A stretch of DNA of 64,000 nt from AP-15 sp050729795 (GTDB lineage: Bacteria; Pseudomonadota; Alphaproteobacteria; ATCC43930; CGMCC-115725). Below are positions 1 to 8,591 of the stretch, piece by piece. Made by a program: the position numbers and the translations under genes. How positions within the stretch are numbered: the first letter of the stretch is position 1; every line of letters begins with the position of its first letter. The stretch is taken from positions 1 through 64,000 of the forward strand of contig JBOHME010000007.1 in the NCBI GenBank assembly GCA_050729795.1, written 5' to 3'. The notes under the pieces were generated by a model. That model had not been told where the DNA came from. It saw only the letters and a program-made list of their open reading frames with translations, and ran no database searches.

Positions 1-311
1 GGGAAGTTACCGAGACCCCGGCGACCGGCGCGCAAGCCCTCTCTCAGGTCATGGGCTCCTACGACGAGCTCGAAGATGAGCGACGCTTTGCCGAGAACGC
101 CTATCAGCATGCGCTCGAGGGGCTCGATCATGCCCGGATCGCCGCCGACCGCCAGCAGATCTATGTTGCCGATTTTGTCCCACCGAGGCTGCCCGAGGAA
201 GCGCTCTACCCGCAACGCTGGCGCGCGCTCGGCGTCACGTTTCTGATCGCCTTCACCATCTGGGCAATCGGCGGGTTGACCGTCCGCTCGGTGCGGGATC
301 ACCTCTTGTAG
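1..311 (+). CDS. Capsule polysaccharide export inner-membrane protein, C-terminal end (KpsE/BexC/CtrB-like), partial
   Basis: The frame is open from the left edge (codons from base 3), so this is the 3' end of a longer gene. About 100 residues are visible. They contain a helical stretch with an AARQQ-like register (IAADRQQIYVADFVPPRLPE), then ALYPQRWRALG and a hydrophobic segment (VTFLIAFTIWAIGG) close to the C-terminus. In the KpsE/BexC/CtrB family a periplasmic coiled coil is followed by a Pro-rich 'P.LPE.ALYP.R' linker and a second inner-membrane helix, which matches. These proteins work with an ABC transporter and an outer-membrane channel in capsule export. The glycosyltransferase 41 bases downstream fits that setting. 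The family call is by motif recall. A Wzz-type chain-length regulator is the main alternative. Confidence 0.72.
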   Translation, partial: EVTETPATGAQALSQVMGSYDELEDERRFAENAYQHALEGLDHARIAADRQQIYVADFVPPRLPEEALYPQRWRALGVTFLIAFTIWAIGGLTVRSVRDHLL

Positions 312-352
312 ACGGCGGTGGCGCAGGCACCGCCGTCGGGAGCGAGACGAAC

Positions 353-1783
353 ATGGCCAGTGTCGAGTTCGAGACGAGCAGCCCCTTGCTGTTCCCTGGC
401 GCCTCTGTCCGGGCACCGCCGTTTGTCGCGCTGCGCGGTGCCGCCCGTCCGCGGCTTGCTCTGGTTTCGACGTACAGCGATTTATGCGGGATAGCCGCTT
501 ATTCGCGCAGTCTCGAAAAGCAGCTGGCGGCCGCATTCGACATCACGGTTTTCGATTTGAACCAATTCCTGCTGCGCTCGGCCCACGCCCGGGTGCGCCG
601 CTTCGCCGACCGCCACATCCTGGAGATCTGCCGCGAAATCAGGGAGTTCGACGCCGTCAATCTGCAACTCGAGCATGGCACTCTCGGCCGCAACTGCCGC
701 GATATTTTTCGTCGCTTTACCTGGCTCGCCCGCTCCGCTCCGCGGCTTTCGGTCACGTTCCACACCGTATTCGAGGCAGACGAGTTCGACTTCAAAGCTT
801 TCTGTCGCGAGCTGTTCAGGCTCAATCTTGGCAAGGCGATAAGCTTGCGCGCTGCCTACAATCGCGCGCATCTGTTGTCCGCCGGTGTCGCCACCCATCT
901 GCGCCGCGCCCAGCGGCTGAAGCCGGTCGCGGTTATCGTGCACACTCGCCGCGAACAGTGGCACATGAGATATGTGCACGGATTGCGCAACGTCTATGAT
1001 CATCCGCTGTCCTTTCTCGGCGAAGACGAAGCCGGGGAGATCCGGCGAACCGCTTCGCGTGATCAGTTTCCGTTGCTGGACGGGGTACCGAGAGATGCCA
1101 AGCTGGTAGGCATTTTTGGCTTTCTCGGGCGATACAAAGGTTTCGATACGGTAATCCGGGCACTGCACCATTTGCCGAAGGATTATCATCTCCTGATCTT
1201 TGGCGGGGTGCATCCAAATGAAATCAAGCCGCACCAGCCGATCAACCCGGTGCTCTCGTTGTTGTTCGACGCCGGTTATGTCGACACCAACATCGCCGAG
1301 CGGGTGCGAGCCGGCGCCGGGCGTGCCGCCCCGACGGTTTCGGTTGCCGTCGACGCGTCGATGCGCGATCTCCTGATCGGTCATCCAAAAGATCTGTCGG
1401 AAAGAATCCATTTTCTGGGTGCCACCAGCGACGCTGAATTTCTCTCGGGCATGGCGATTTGTGATACCGTCGTGTTCCCTTATCTTGAGGTTGGGCAGTC
1501 TTCGTCGGGCCCGATCTCGCAAGCGCTCGAGCTCGGCAGCCGGGTCATTGCCTCGCGCACCCACACCTTTTTGCAATTCGGCCGCTATCACAAGAACGCG
1601 ATCGAATACTTCGATATCGGTAATCACCTGGAGTTGGCCGCTCGCATCGTCGCCCGTCGGCAATATCCACCGCGCCAGCAGCCGCTCGCCTATAATATCG
1701 AAACAAACAAGGCCGTATATCTCGCGGCCAGCGGCACCGGACCAAGGAGAGCCCATCGCTGCACCGATCATTCCGTTCGCTAG
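353..1783 (+). CDS. Glycosyltransferase, GT4-like fold
   Basis: A 476-residue protein with a two-lobed GT-B pattern. The N-terminal lobe opens with LALVSTYSDLCGIAAYSRSL, the usual beta-strand and glycine-rich loop of GT4 enzymes. The C-terminal lobe has VGIFGFLGRYKGFDTVIRAL and YHLLIFGGVHPNE (donor-binding lobe), followed by FLGATSDAEFLSGMAICDTV and a SSSGPISQALELG segment that takes the place of the E-x7-E donor motif. It probably transfers a sugar from a nucleotide-sugar donor during capsule or exopolysaccharide assembly. Donor and acceptor cannot be inferred. It lies 41 bases after a capsule-export gene on the same strand. Long antisense frames across it are shadows. Confidence 0.83.
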   Translation: MASVEFETSSPLLFPGASVRAPPFVALRGAARPRLALVSTYSDLCGIAAYSRSLEKQLAAAFDITVFDLNQFLLRSAHARVRRFADRHILEICREIREFDAVNLQLEHGTLGRNCRDIFRRFTWLARSAPRLSVTFHTVFEADEFDFKAFCRELFRLNLGKAISLRAAYNRAHLLSAGVATHLRRAQRLKPVAVIVHTRREQWHMRYVHGLRNVYDHPLSFLGEDEAGEIRRTASRDQFPLLDGVPRDAKLVGIFGFLGRYKGFDTVIRALHHLPKDYHLLIFGGVHPNEIKPHQPINPVLSLLFDAGYVDTNIAERVRAGAGRAAPTVSVAVDASMRDLLIGHPKDLSERIHFLGATSDAEFLSGMAICDTVVFPYLEVGQSSSGPISQALELGSRVIASRTHTFLQFGRYHKNAIEYFDIGNHLELAARIVARRQYPPRQQPLAYNIETNKAVYLAASGTGPRRAHRCTDHSVR

Positions 1784-1920
1784 CGCCAGCGGATGGTCCG
1801 GTCCCGCCCGTTGCCGTTCCCGGTCGGCCGCCGACCATCGACAACCCTCGGCGCCACTTCTATGATGGGATGGTCAAAGAACGAACGCGCCGGCGAGCGT
1901 CGAGGGGAAGGAGAGGCAGG

Positions 1921-3069
1921 ATGAGAAACGGCTACCGTGCTTACGATTCCGACACCCATGTCAACCCGGCGGCCGAGGTGCTGGACCGTTATGTCGATCC
2001 GGGCTTTCGTGCCCGGCTGCCGGAATTGGCGCCGTACCGCCTGCCGAGCGGGCAGTCGGTCGAGGGCGGTAGCCCGGTGCACCAGTACCGCGTCGGGACC
2101 AAATATTACCGGCGGGTCTTGGGCGAGAAGGCGCCGGCCGAGGCCTTCACCGGGCGCGAGACGCGTTGGCGGGGGACGAAATTGCCGCGCCCGGGGATCC
2201 AGGACGATCAGCCGGCCAACCGCGTCGCCGACATGAATGAGGAGGGCGTTGACACCCATTTCCTGATCCCGACCTCGTGGCTCAGCGTTGTCGGTCTCGA
2301 CGATCCGGCGCTCGAAGTCGGGATGATCCGCGCCTACCACCGCCACATGGCCGATTTCACCGCCGATCATCCCGATCGGCTCAAGAGCCTGATCGTTGCC
2401 TCGTCTCGGGTCGTGCCCGAGGCGGTGCGGGAAATCCGCGAATGGGGCAAGTCGAAATGGGCGGTGGCGGTGCTGCCGTTGCTCGCCAAGGACATGCCGG
2501 CCGACCACCCCGATCTCTACCCGATCTGGGAAGCCGCCGCCGAGCACGACCTGCCGATCGCCAATCACAGCTTCACCTGGAACCCGCCTTATTATCCAGG
2601 CTATCTCGATCTGTGGGAAAACATCTTTATCGGCCGCGCGGCGGCGCATCCCTGGGGTGCTATGCGTTTTGTCGCCTCGTTTATTGGTGGCGGCCTGTTC
2701 GACCGCTTCCCGAGCTTGCGCATGGGCGTGCTCGAAGGTGGGTTCGGCTGGCTTCCGTTCTGGGCGCGGCGTCTCGACGAGCAGGCCGTCTACGTCGGCG
2801 GCACCGCCGATTTGAAGATGAAGCCCAGTGAATACATGCAGAGCGGTCGCTTCTTCTGCAGCATCGAGCACCACGAAGGCGAGGACATGTATACCCACGT
2901 CACCCAGTTCCTCGGTGATCAGGTGCTGATGTACGCCTCCGATTATCCGCATTCGGAGTGTCAGTTCCCGAATTCGGTGGACAACATCTTGGCTTGGCAA
3001 ACCCTCAAAGACGAAACCAGAAAGAAGTTGCTGTGGGGGAATGCAGCGCGCTTTTTCAAGCAGGCTTGA
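1921..3069 (+). CDS. Amidohydrolase-2 family metal-dependent hydrolase or decarboxylase
   Basis: I start this at 1921 (MRNGYRAYDSDTH) because a clear GGAAGGAGAGG ribosome-binding site precedes it. An upstream in-frame ATG at 1870 lacks one. The 382-residue protein has the N-terminal D-x-D-x-H metal motif (YDSDTHV), a mid-protein ANHSFTW segment and a C-terminal YASDYPHSE in which SDYPH supplies the catalytic Asp of the ACMSD/amidohydrolase-2 fold. Family members decarboxylate or hydrolyse aromatic and ring-derived acids with a bound divalent metal. Its neighbours are a Rieske oxygenase and a gentisate-dioxygenase-like gene, so a role in aromatic breakdown is likely. The exact substrate is unknown. 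It converges on the next gene across a hairpin. Confidence 0.82.
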   Translation: MRNGYRAYDSDTHVNPAAEVLDRYVDPGFRARLPELAPYRLPSGQSVEGGSPVHQYRVGTKYYRRVLGEKAPAEAFTGRETRWRGTKLPRPGIQDDQPANRVADMNEEGVDTHFLIPTSWLSVVGLDDPALEVGMIRAYHRHMADFTADHPDRLKSLIVASSRVVPEAVREIREWGKSKWAVAVLPLLAKDMPADHPDLYPIWEAAAEHDLPIANHSFTWNPPYYPGYLDLWENIFIGRAAAHPWGAMRFVASFIGGGLFDRFPSLRMGVLEGGFGWLPFWARRLDEQAVYVGGTADLKMKPSEYMQSGRFFCSIEHHEGEDMYTHVTQFLGDQVLMYASDYPHSECQFPNSVDNILAWQTLKDETRKKLLWGNAARFFKQA

Positions 3070-3108
3070 GCCGCTCGAGCCTCCCTGATCGAGCTTCGCA
3101 TAGAATGA

Positions 3109-3142
3109 CCCGTCCCTCTCCTCGGCTTGGGAGCGGGACGGG
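3109..3142. terminator. Bidirectional hairpin between convergent genes
   Basis: Arms CCCGTCCC (3109-3116) and GGGACGGG (3135-3142) are perfectly complementary. After one mismatch the stem continues with CTCC/GGAG around a 7-base loop. It sits between the stop of the amidohydrolase (+) and the stop of the 68-residue gene (-). It has no T-run, so it may act as an mRNA 3'-end stabiliser rather than a classical intrinsic terminator. Confidence 0.5.
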
Positions 3143-3164
3143 CTCGGCGCCCTCCCATAAGGGC

Positions 3165-3371
3165 TTACCGGGAAGCGGCGATCGCGGCGATATCCTGGGC
3201 AAAGATCATCGCTTCGCTGCCGACGACCGAGGGATCCGTCGGTGAGGTGAGATAGCGCGCGAAAACCCAGACACCGTCCTGCGGGTTCGACACCACCTCG
3301 ACGACTGCGCCATCGACCAGCACGATCCGCGTGCCCGGCACCAAGAGCCTGGCATTGACGAGTTCGCTCAT
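3165..3371 (-). CDS. 68-residue protein translationally coupled to the Rieske oxygenase, unknown function
   Basis: The start (MSELVNARLLVPGTRIVL) overlaps the stop of the Rieske oxygenase gene as ATGA, which strongly suggests translational coupling and real expression. A longer in-frame extension upstream only covers the Rieske gene in another frame. The protein is short, without a signal peptide or Cys motif. It looks like a small beta-rich module (TRIVLVDGAVVEVV, then DGVWVFARYLTSP). I do not recognise a family. The coupling suggests a partner of the oxygenase, for example an assembly or substrate-gating subunit, but that is inference. Confidence 0.68.
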   Translation of the reverse strand: MSELVNARLLVPGTRIVLVDGAVVEVVSNPQDGVWVFARYLTSPTDPSVVGSEAMIFAQDIAAIAASR

Positions 3372-4756
3372 TCGGCGGCCCGGACAATGTCCGCCGCGGC
3401 CTGGCGCCAGGTTGCGAGCTGGTCCCAGCCCGGCGCCTCCATGAACTCGGCCCAGCGGCGGTAAAGGTTTCTGAGATTGTGCTCGCTCGATTTGGCCTCG
3501 GTGATGTCCATGACCGTGCCGGGGATGCGCAGCCCCTGCCATTCGTAATTCGCGGTCTCGTGGCCCTGCCCCTGCTCATAGCTGTAGGGGTGGCGGCGCG
3601 CGATCACGCCGCGACTCGCGGCATGCGCGTAGTTCCAGTTTTCCATGTCGTCCTGCTCGGTCATGCCGCCGGGACCGGAATAGCGGATGTAGTAGTCGCG
3701 CAGAAAATCCTTGACCTCCTGCGGCGCTGCCTTGTCCACAAAATACCAGCGCCAGCATTCGGTCTGGTGGGCGCCGCGCGGGTGCCACACCGCGATCGTG
3801 CGCGGCTGGCGCGGATGGAGCGCGATATTGGGAAAGACCTCGCCGGGGCTGCCGATCACCCGGCCCCATTCGCCATGCCGGCGCCGCCGTCGCGCCTCGC
3901 ACTCGCGGAAATATTCGGCAACGATCGGCGACTGCGCATAGGCGGGTGGGGTCAGATCGCCTTGCGGCATCACATAGATGCCGGTCTGATGGCCGCGCTC
4001 GTAAAGCGACACCTGCAGCCGACGCGCCATCAGCCGCTCCTGCATGTCGCGCCGGCCGCTGCCCGAGGGACCGATGCCGGCGAGATCGACCGAGCGATGC
4101 GAAATGTTGTGATAGCTGTCGCCACAGAAATTCTCGGCCGGGAATTTCCAGTTGCACGGAATGAGCCATTTCTGGATGCCGCCCAGGACTTCGATACCGC
4201 CCTCGCCGCCATCCCAGCTCTCCACGGTCAGGTCGAGATAGCGCGCGAACTCGCCGAGATATTCCTCAAAGGACGGTGCCGATGGGTCCCAGCTGGCCCA
4301 GATCGAGCCCTTGTAATTGGCGAGCTGCGCCACTTCGACGAGACCCCATTGCGCGCGGTCGAGGTTCGAGTGATAGGCCTCGCGGAAATACGGTACGCCG
4401 ACCAATTTGCCGTCGGTCGCGTAGCTCCAGCCGTGATAGGGGCAGGTGAATACGGGCGTGTTGCCCTCGTCATAGCGGCACACCTTCATGCCGCGATGCC
4501 GGCAGGAATTGAGGAACACATGGATCTGCCCGGCGCGGTCGCGGCACAGGATCACCGATTCCTCGCCCATCCCGGAGACAAAGAAATCGCCCGGGCTCGG
4601 GATCTGGCTTTCATGGCCGACAAAGAGCCAGGCGCGCGCAAACAGCCGCTCCTGTTCCTGCGCATAAATCTCGTCGTTGACAAAAATCTCGCGGCTGATC
4701 CGCCCTCGGTCGAGATCGACCAAGCCTGGTCGATACCCTGCGCGCGCCGTCGCCAT
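3368..4756 (-). CDS. Rieske non-heme iron aromatic ring-hydroxylating oxygenase, alpha subunit
   Basis: I start it at 4756 (MATARAGYRPGLVDL), which has an AAGGAGGAAA site just upstream. The longer frame to 4837 has no such site. The 462-residue protein has a Rieske [2Fe-2S] motif C85-x-H87 and C105-x2-H108 (SCRHRG, TCPYHGW). The catalytic domain begins after NWKFPAENF, with D213, H216 and H220 in GDSYHNISH as the bridging Asp and mononuclear iron ligands. The family hydroxylates or demethylates aromatic acids with electrons from a reductase. No reductase or ferredoxin gene is visible nearby, so a shared electron donor is likely. The gene is divergent from a methyltransferase and coupled to a 68-residue protein. 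Confidence 0.92.
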   Translation of the reverse strand: MATARAGYRPGLVDLDRGRISREIFVNDEIYAQEQERLFARAWLFVGHESQIPSPGDFFVSGMGEESVILCRDRAGQIHVFLNSCRHRGMKVCRYDEGNTPVFTCPYHGWSYATDGKLVGVPYFREAYHSNLDRAQWGLVEVAQLANYKGSIWASWDPSAPSFEEYLGEFARYLDLTVESWDGGEGGIEVLGGIQKWLIPCNWKFPAENFCGDSYHNISHRSVDLAGIGPSGSGRRDMQERLMARRLQVSLYERGHQTGIYVMPQGDLTPPAYAQSPIVAEYFRECEARRRRRHGEWGRVIGSPGEVFPNIALHPRQPRTIAVWHPRGAHQTECWRWYFVDKAAPQEVKDFLRDYYIRYSGPGGMTEQDDMENWNYAHAASRGVIARRHPYSYEQGQGHETANYEWQGLRIPGTVMDITEAKSSEHNLRNLYRRWAEFMEAPGWDQLATWRQAAADIVRAAE

Positions 4757-4886
4757 CGACGTTTCCTCCTTGCCAGCCTTCCATATGTTATTGCGCATGC
4801 CGCGGCCACGCCAGCGCGTCCGCAAATGCCACGACAATCTCGACCCGGCGCATGCTCGAGCACCTTTTACATCGAGGGACGATTAC

Positions 4887-4919
4887 GTGTGCACACACTC
4901 GCACTTCCCCGCCTATGAT
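4887..4919 (+). promoter_or_regulatory. Possible operator and -10 element in the Rieske/methyltransferase divergent region
   Basis: A perfect 10-base palindrome GTGTGCACAC lies at 4887-4896, in the 202-base gap between the divergent Rieske gene and the methyltransferase. A TATGAT hexamer at 4914-4919 is at suitable distance for a -10 box of the rightward gene, which would put the palindrome over its -35 region. The -35 sequence itself is poor. The arrangement fits a regulator-controlled divergent promoter but rests on short motifs. Confidence 0.3.
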
Positions 4920-4958
4920 GACTGACCCAAGGGGTCGCGAGACGCAAGGAGGTGCAAA

Positions 4959-5602
4959 ATGGCAGCCACGGCGGTCGAGGCATGGGATGAGCGGTGGGCG
5001 ATGCCGCAGGGGCGCGCCGATTGGCTCGCGCCGCACCCGGCCGTGACAGCGCTGATGCCGGTGCTGAAGGCGCGCGGCGCGCTGCATGTGCTCGACCTCG
5101 GCTGCGGCGTGGGCCGGCACGCGCTCTATTTCGCCGAGCATGGCTTTGCCGTCGAGGCGATCGACGGTGCCCCCGCCGGTCTCGACTTTGCGCGCCGCGA
5201 GGCAGACGCGCGCGGTCTGCGGCTGAGCCTGCGCCAGGGCAATGCCGACGCGCTGCCCTTTCCCAACGAGAGCTTTGACCATGTGCTGTCGTGGAACGTG
5301 ATTTTTCACGGCACGATGGGCGATGTCGGTCGCCGCCTCGCCGAGATCTGGCGTGTGCTCAGACCAGGTGGGCTCTATCAGGGCACGATGCTGTCAAAGC
5401 GCGACGGGCAATTCGGGCGCGGCCACAAGGTCGCCCCCGACACCTTTATCCGCGGCAGCGATCCGAAGGCCACCCCCACTATTATTGCGACTTGACCGGA
5501 CTTGCCGCGCTCCTCGCCGGCTTCGAGCTTCTCTCGCTGAGCCACGAGGAGCAGCGTCGTGGGGGCTCCTGGCACTGGCACATTCTCGCCGAACGGCGGT
5601 GA
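4959..5602 (+). pseudogene. Class I SAM-dependent methyltransferase with a -1 frameshift
   Basis: The gene starts at 4959 after a strong AAGGAGG site. The first frame gives motif I LDLGCGVGRHALYF, then FDHVLSWNVIFHGT and LRPGGLYQG, typical of a class I methyltransferase. It stops at 5495 after RGSDPKATPTIIAT. The next frame continues without break as GHPHYYCDLTGLAALL...SWHWHILAERR to 5602, an ending I recall for this family. Restoring one G in the AAGG run near 5468-5470 joins the halves as DPK-GHPHYYCD. Either the gene is freshly broken or the base was missed in sequencing. The truncated product would lose about 45 C-terminal residues. Confidence 0.8.
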
Positions 5603-5676
5603 AGGAGAAATGTGATGCGGCGTTCGACGCTCGTTCGCCGCGGTTCGGCGATCCGGCCATGAAGGGCGAAAGCGCG

Positions 5677-6594
5677 ATGCGGGCCGTCTTTGTCGATGCC
5701 AACGACAGTCTTGCTGCGATCACAGAAAAGCTGCGGCGCGAGGACGACCCGCCGGTCGCGATCAACCGCGATCCCGATATCACCCCGGACCAGCTCCCCG
5801 GCGTGCTCGGTGGCGCCGCGATCGCGATCATCGACCACACCTCCTTGCCCACACCACTCGCCGCCAGGTGCCAGGGGCTGGAACATGTCGTGTTCCTCGG
5901 CACCGGGGCGCGCAGCTATATGAACCCGGAGGAGCTCGCCGGGCTCGGCATTGCGGTTCACATCATCAAGGGCTATGGCGACACCGCGGTGGCCGAATGT
6001 GCGATCGCGCTGATGTGGGCCTCGGCCCGGAGCCTCGCGCGAATGGACCACGGCATGCGCAGCGGGCAGTGGCTGCGCATCGATGCTGTCCAGCTCACCG
6101 GCAAGACGCTGGGGCTCATTGGTTTTGGCGGTGTGGCTGCCGAGGTCGCGCGCCTGGCGCTCGGCTGCGGCATCAAGGTGGTCGCCTGGAACCGCAGCCC
6201 GCGGACCTATCCGGGCGTCGAATTCGCGACGCTCGAAGAGGTGCTGGCGCGCAGCGAAATCGTCTCGCTGCACCTGCTGTTGACTGACGAAACCAGGGGC
6301 TTTCTGTCGCGCGAGCGCATCGCCGCGATGAAGCCGGGGGTCATCCTGGTCAATACGGCGCGCGGCGGACTGGTTGACGAGGCGGCGATGATCGAGGCGC
6401 TGCGCCGCGGCCTGATCCGCCACGCTGGCCTCGATGTCTTCGCCGTCGAGCCGCTGCCACCGGGCCATGTGTTGAGCACATTCGAAAACGTCACACTCTC
6501 CGCGCATTCCGCGTTCCGTACCCCGGAAGCGAGCGACAACCTGATCGGCGCGGCGCTCGATCATTGCCGCCGCATCGCGACCACCGGCCGTTGA
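5677..6594 (+). CDS. D-isomer-specific 2-hydroxyacid dehydrogenase
   Basis: I start it at 5677 (MRAVFVDANDSL), preceded by AAGGG. An in-frame ATG 18 bases earlier and a long extension over the methyltransferase are less likely. The 305-residue protein has the NAD-binding segment LGLIGFGGVAAEVARL, then the catalytic Arg in NTARGGLVDE, Glu in DVFAVEPLP and His in LSAHSAFRT, all of the family triad. It interconverts a 2-keto acid and a D-2-hydroxy acid. In this catabolic block it may act on a side-chain acid released from an aromatic compound. The substrate is not predictable. Confidence 0.87.
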   Translation: MRAVFVDANDSLAAITEKLRREDDPPVAINRDPDITPDQLPGVLGGAAIAIIDHTSLPTPLAARCQGLEHVVFLGTGARSYMNPEELAGLGIAVHIIKGYGDTAVAECAIALMWASARSLARMDHGMRSGQWLRIDAVQLTGKTLGLIGFGGVAAEVARLALGCGIKVVAWNRSPRTYPGVEFATLEEVLARSEIVSLHLLLTDETRGFLSRERIAAMKPGVILVNTARGGLVDEAAMIEALRRGLIRHAGLDVFAVEPLPPGHVLSTFENVTLSAHSAFRTPEASDNLIGAALDHCRRIATTGR

Positions 6595-6618
6595 GGGTGG
6601 CACCTCTCCCTTGTGCGC

Positions 6619-7563
6619 CTAGCCGGTGACAAACGGGATGACATCGCCGGCGAACCATTGCAGGCGCTCGACGCTCTCGGCGATGGACCGGCCGCGGCAA
6701 TCGAAGACCAGCTCGTGGACACCGATCGCCGCGAAAGTGCGAATGTCGTCGGCGATCTGTCCCGGTTCGCCGGAGAAAGGGCGGCGGGAGCCGTCTGGCG
6801 ACGGCATGCCGATATCGTAGAGCGGCGCCTTGTAGGAGATCGTCAGCGCTGAAAAATCGCGCCCCTCGGCCGCGGTCAGCCGCTGCAATGTGTCGAGATG
6901 GGCGCGCATCTGTTGCGGCGGCAACGGCGAGGCGGCGACGGCCCCGACCGGGTGCCAGCCGTCACCATGCCGGGCGGCGCGTCTGAGTGCGGCGCGCGAA
7001 TGCCCGCCGACCCAGATCGGCGGGTGCGGTTTCTGCAGCGGGAAAGGTTCGCAGCGGATCTCCGCGTAGCGGTAGAAACGGCCCTCGAAGCTGGCCGGCG
7101 ACCGGGACCAGAGCTGCTTGAAGATCGTGATCCACTCGTCGGTTACGGCACCGCGTGCCGCGAAGGGTGGACTGCCGAGCGCCGTGAATTCTTCCTCGAG
7201 CCAGCCAGCGCCGACACCCAAGGTCAGCCGGCCGCCAGACAGGACATCGAGCGAGGCCGCCATCTTCGCTGTCAGCACCGGGTTGCGGTACGGCAAGACC
7301 AGCACCGAGGTGACGAGCCGCAGCCGCTCGGTTGCCCCCGCGACCACGCCGAGGATCGAGAACGTCTCGAGCGCGTCGCCCTCGCTCGGGTGCTTGCCGT
7401 CCAGTGTGTACGGGTAGGTGGACCCGCTCTCGACCGGCAAGACGACATGGTCGGCGATCATCGCAGAATTGAGGCCCAGCCGCTCACCTTCGCGGGCGAG
7501 CGCCAGGATGCCGTCGCGCGTTGCGGTCGGGCCGCGGGTCGGCAGGTAGAAACCGTAGCGCAT
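6619..7563 (-). CDS. LLM-class flavin-dependent oxidoreductase (luciferase-like)
   Basis: Start taken at 7563 (MRYGFYLPTRGPTATRDG), where similarity begins. The longer frame runs over the neighbouring gene. The 314-residue TIM-barrel protein shows MIADHVVLP, LRLVTSVLVLPYRNP, LTLGVGAGWLEEEF and WVGGHSRAALRRAARHGDGW, all recurrent in the F420- or FMN-dependent luciferase-like family. It probably oxidises or hydroxylates a small organic substrate. Whether it uses F420 or FMN cannot be settled here. It is convergent with the hydroxyacid dehydrogenase and lies 47 bases downstream of the gentisate-dioxygenase-like gene on the same strand, probably in one operon. Confidence 0.83.
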   Translation of the reverse strand: MRYGFYLPTRGPTATRDGILALAREGERLGLNSAMIADHVVLPVESGSTYPYTLDGKHPSEGDALETFSILGVVAGATERLRLVTSVLVLPYRNPVLTAKMAASLDVLSGGRLTLGVGAGWLEEEFTALGSPPFAARGAVTDEWITIFKQLWSRSPASFEGRFYRYAEIRCEPFPLQKPHPPIWVGGHSRAALRRAARHGDGWHPVGAVAASPLPPQQMRAHLDTLQRLTAAEGRDFSALTISYKAPLYDIGMPSPDGSRRPFSGEPGQIADDIRTFAAIGVHELVFDCRGRSIAESVERLQWFAGDVIPFVTG

Positions 7564-7610
7564 CCGGTTGGTCCTCGCTCCCGTCTGCCGTATTCCCGGC
7601 GAACCCGCGG

Positions 7611-8591
7611 CTACGCCCGAGCCTCCTCGCGGTAGAGGTTCAGCGCCTGCATGACCGGCGCGTCGCTGAAGTGGAACAGGAATGCCGGACGGTCGGTGTT
7701 GTTGACGTGCTCCTCGAAGGTCCAGGTCGGCACCGTGAACACGTCCTTGTCTTCCCAGTCGAGCTGCCTTCCGCCCACGATCGAGAAGCCCGATCCCTCC
7801 ACCACATGGTAGTTTGCGCAGCAAACGCGGCGCCGGGGGCGCGTCCTCTCGCCGGGGCGCAGCAGCTGCAGATGGCAGGCGATCGTCGGCATCACCGGAC
7901 CGCCGGTAACCCGGTTCTGGTATTCGAGGATGATGCCGTCACGGGCATCGCCCGGATCGACCGCGGCCAGGCGTTCGAGAGCGGCGCGCACCTCCGACAT
8001 CGGATAATGCCAGCGCGACGAGCCGGTAGCTGCTGCGTGCTCTTGCCGCTCCTCGTGGTATTCCTCGAAAAACCCGGCTTCCAGCATCCGCACCAGCGGG
8101 GTATCCAAACCGTCGAGCCAGATCATCGGCGCATCGGTATCATTGGCATGGTCGTGCCATGACCAGTTGGGGGTGAGGACGAGATCTCCGGGGAACATCG
8201 AAACCCGCTCACCATTGACGACCGTGTAGCCGCCCCGGCTCTCGATGATCAGACGAAGAGCGGCCGCCGAATGGCGATGGGCGCGGGCGATCTCTCCGGG
8301 CATCACGATCTGGATGTTGGCCACCAGCGTGTTGCTGGCCACCCCGGGCAGCTCGGGGTTGGTCAACCGCAGTACCCGCCGCTCGGCCTGCTCGGTGCCC
8401 ACAAGCTCGGCCGCCCGCATCACCTGCGGCCGCAGATCGCGCCAGCGCCACAGATGCGGCATGGCGGTGCTGCGCGGCTCGACGCTGATGCCGCCGCCGA
8501 TCCAGGCCGGGGTCACATGCTGCGCGCGAAGTTGTGCATAGTAGCTTTCGAGCTCTTCTTGCGAAGACTGGATATCGGAAAGCTGCAGCAT
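7611..8591 (-). CDS. Gentisate 1,2-dioxygenase-like bicupin ring-cleavage enzyme
   Basis: A 326-residue bicupin that starts after a GGGGAGGACC site. The N-terminal cupin carries ARAHRHSAAALRLI with the metal-binding HRH pair and a WSWHDHANDT segment supplying the third His, as in gentisate dioxygenases. The second cupin keeps the fold signature (NYHVVEGSGFSIV) but reads RPRRRVCC where relatives usually have a His-containing RPHRH, so only the first metal site looks intact. The family opens the ring of gentisate or related hydroxy-aromatics between C1 and C2. Together with the Rieske enzyme it suggests aromatic acid catabolism. A salicylate or 1-hydroxy-2-naphthoate dioxygenase is an alternative. 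Confidence 0.82.
   Translation of the reverse strand: MLQLSDIQSSQEELESYYAQLRAQHVTPAWIGGGISVEPRSTAMPHLWRWRDLRPQVMRAAELVGTEQAERRVLRLTNPELPGVASNTLVANIQIVMPGEIARAHRHSAAALRLIIESRGGYTVVNGERVSMFPGDLVLTPNWSWHDHANDTDAPMIWLDGLDTPLVRMLEAGFFEEYHEERQEHAAATGSSRWHYPMSEVRAALERLAAVDPGDARDGIILEYQNRVTGGPVMPTIACHLQLLRPGERTRPRRRVCCANYHVVEGSGFSIVGGRQLDWEDKDVFTVPTWTFEEHVNNTDRPAFLFHFSDAPVMQALNLYREEARA

Noticed and set aside
482..1771. 429-codon minus-strand frame
   Set aside because: Antisense to the glycosyltransferase, with no motifs and a composition typical of high-GC shadow frames.
1780..3579. 599-codon minus-strand frame
   Set aside because: Runs across the amidohydrolase, the 68-residue gene and the Rieske gene end. 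No domain signature.
3479..4918. 479-codon plus-strand frame
   Set aside because: Exact antisense of the Rieske oxygenase, which has all its metal ligands.
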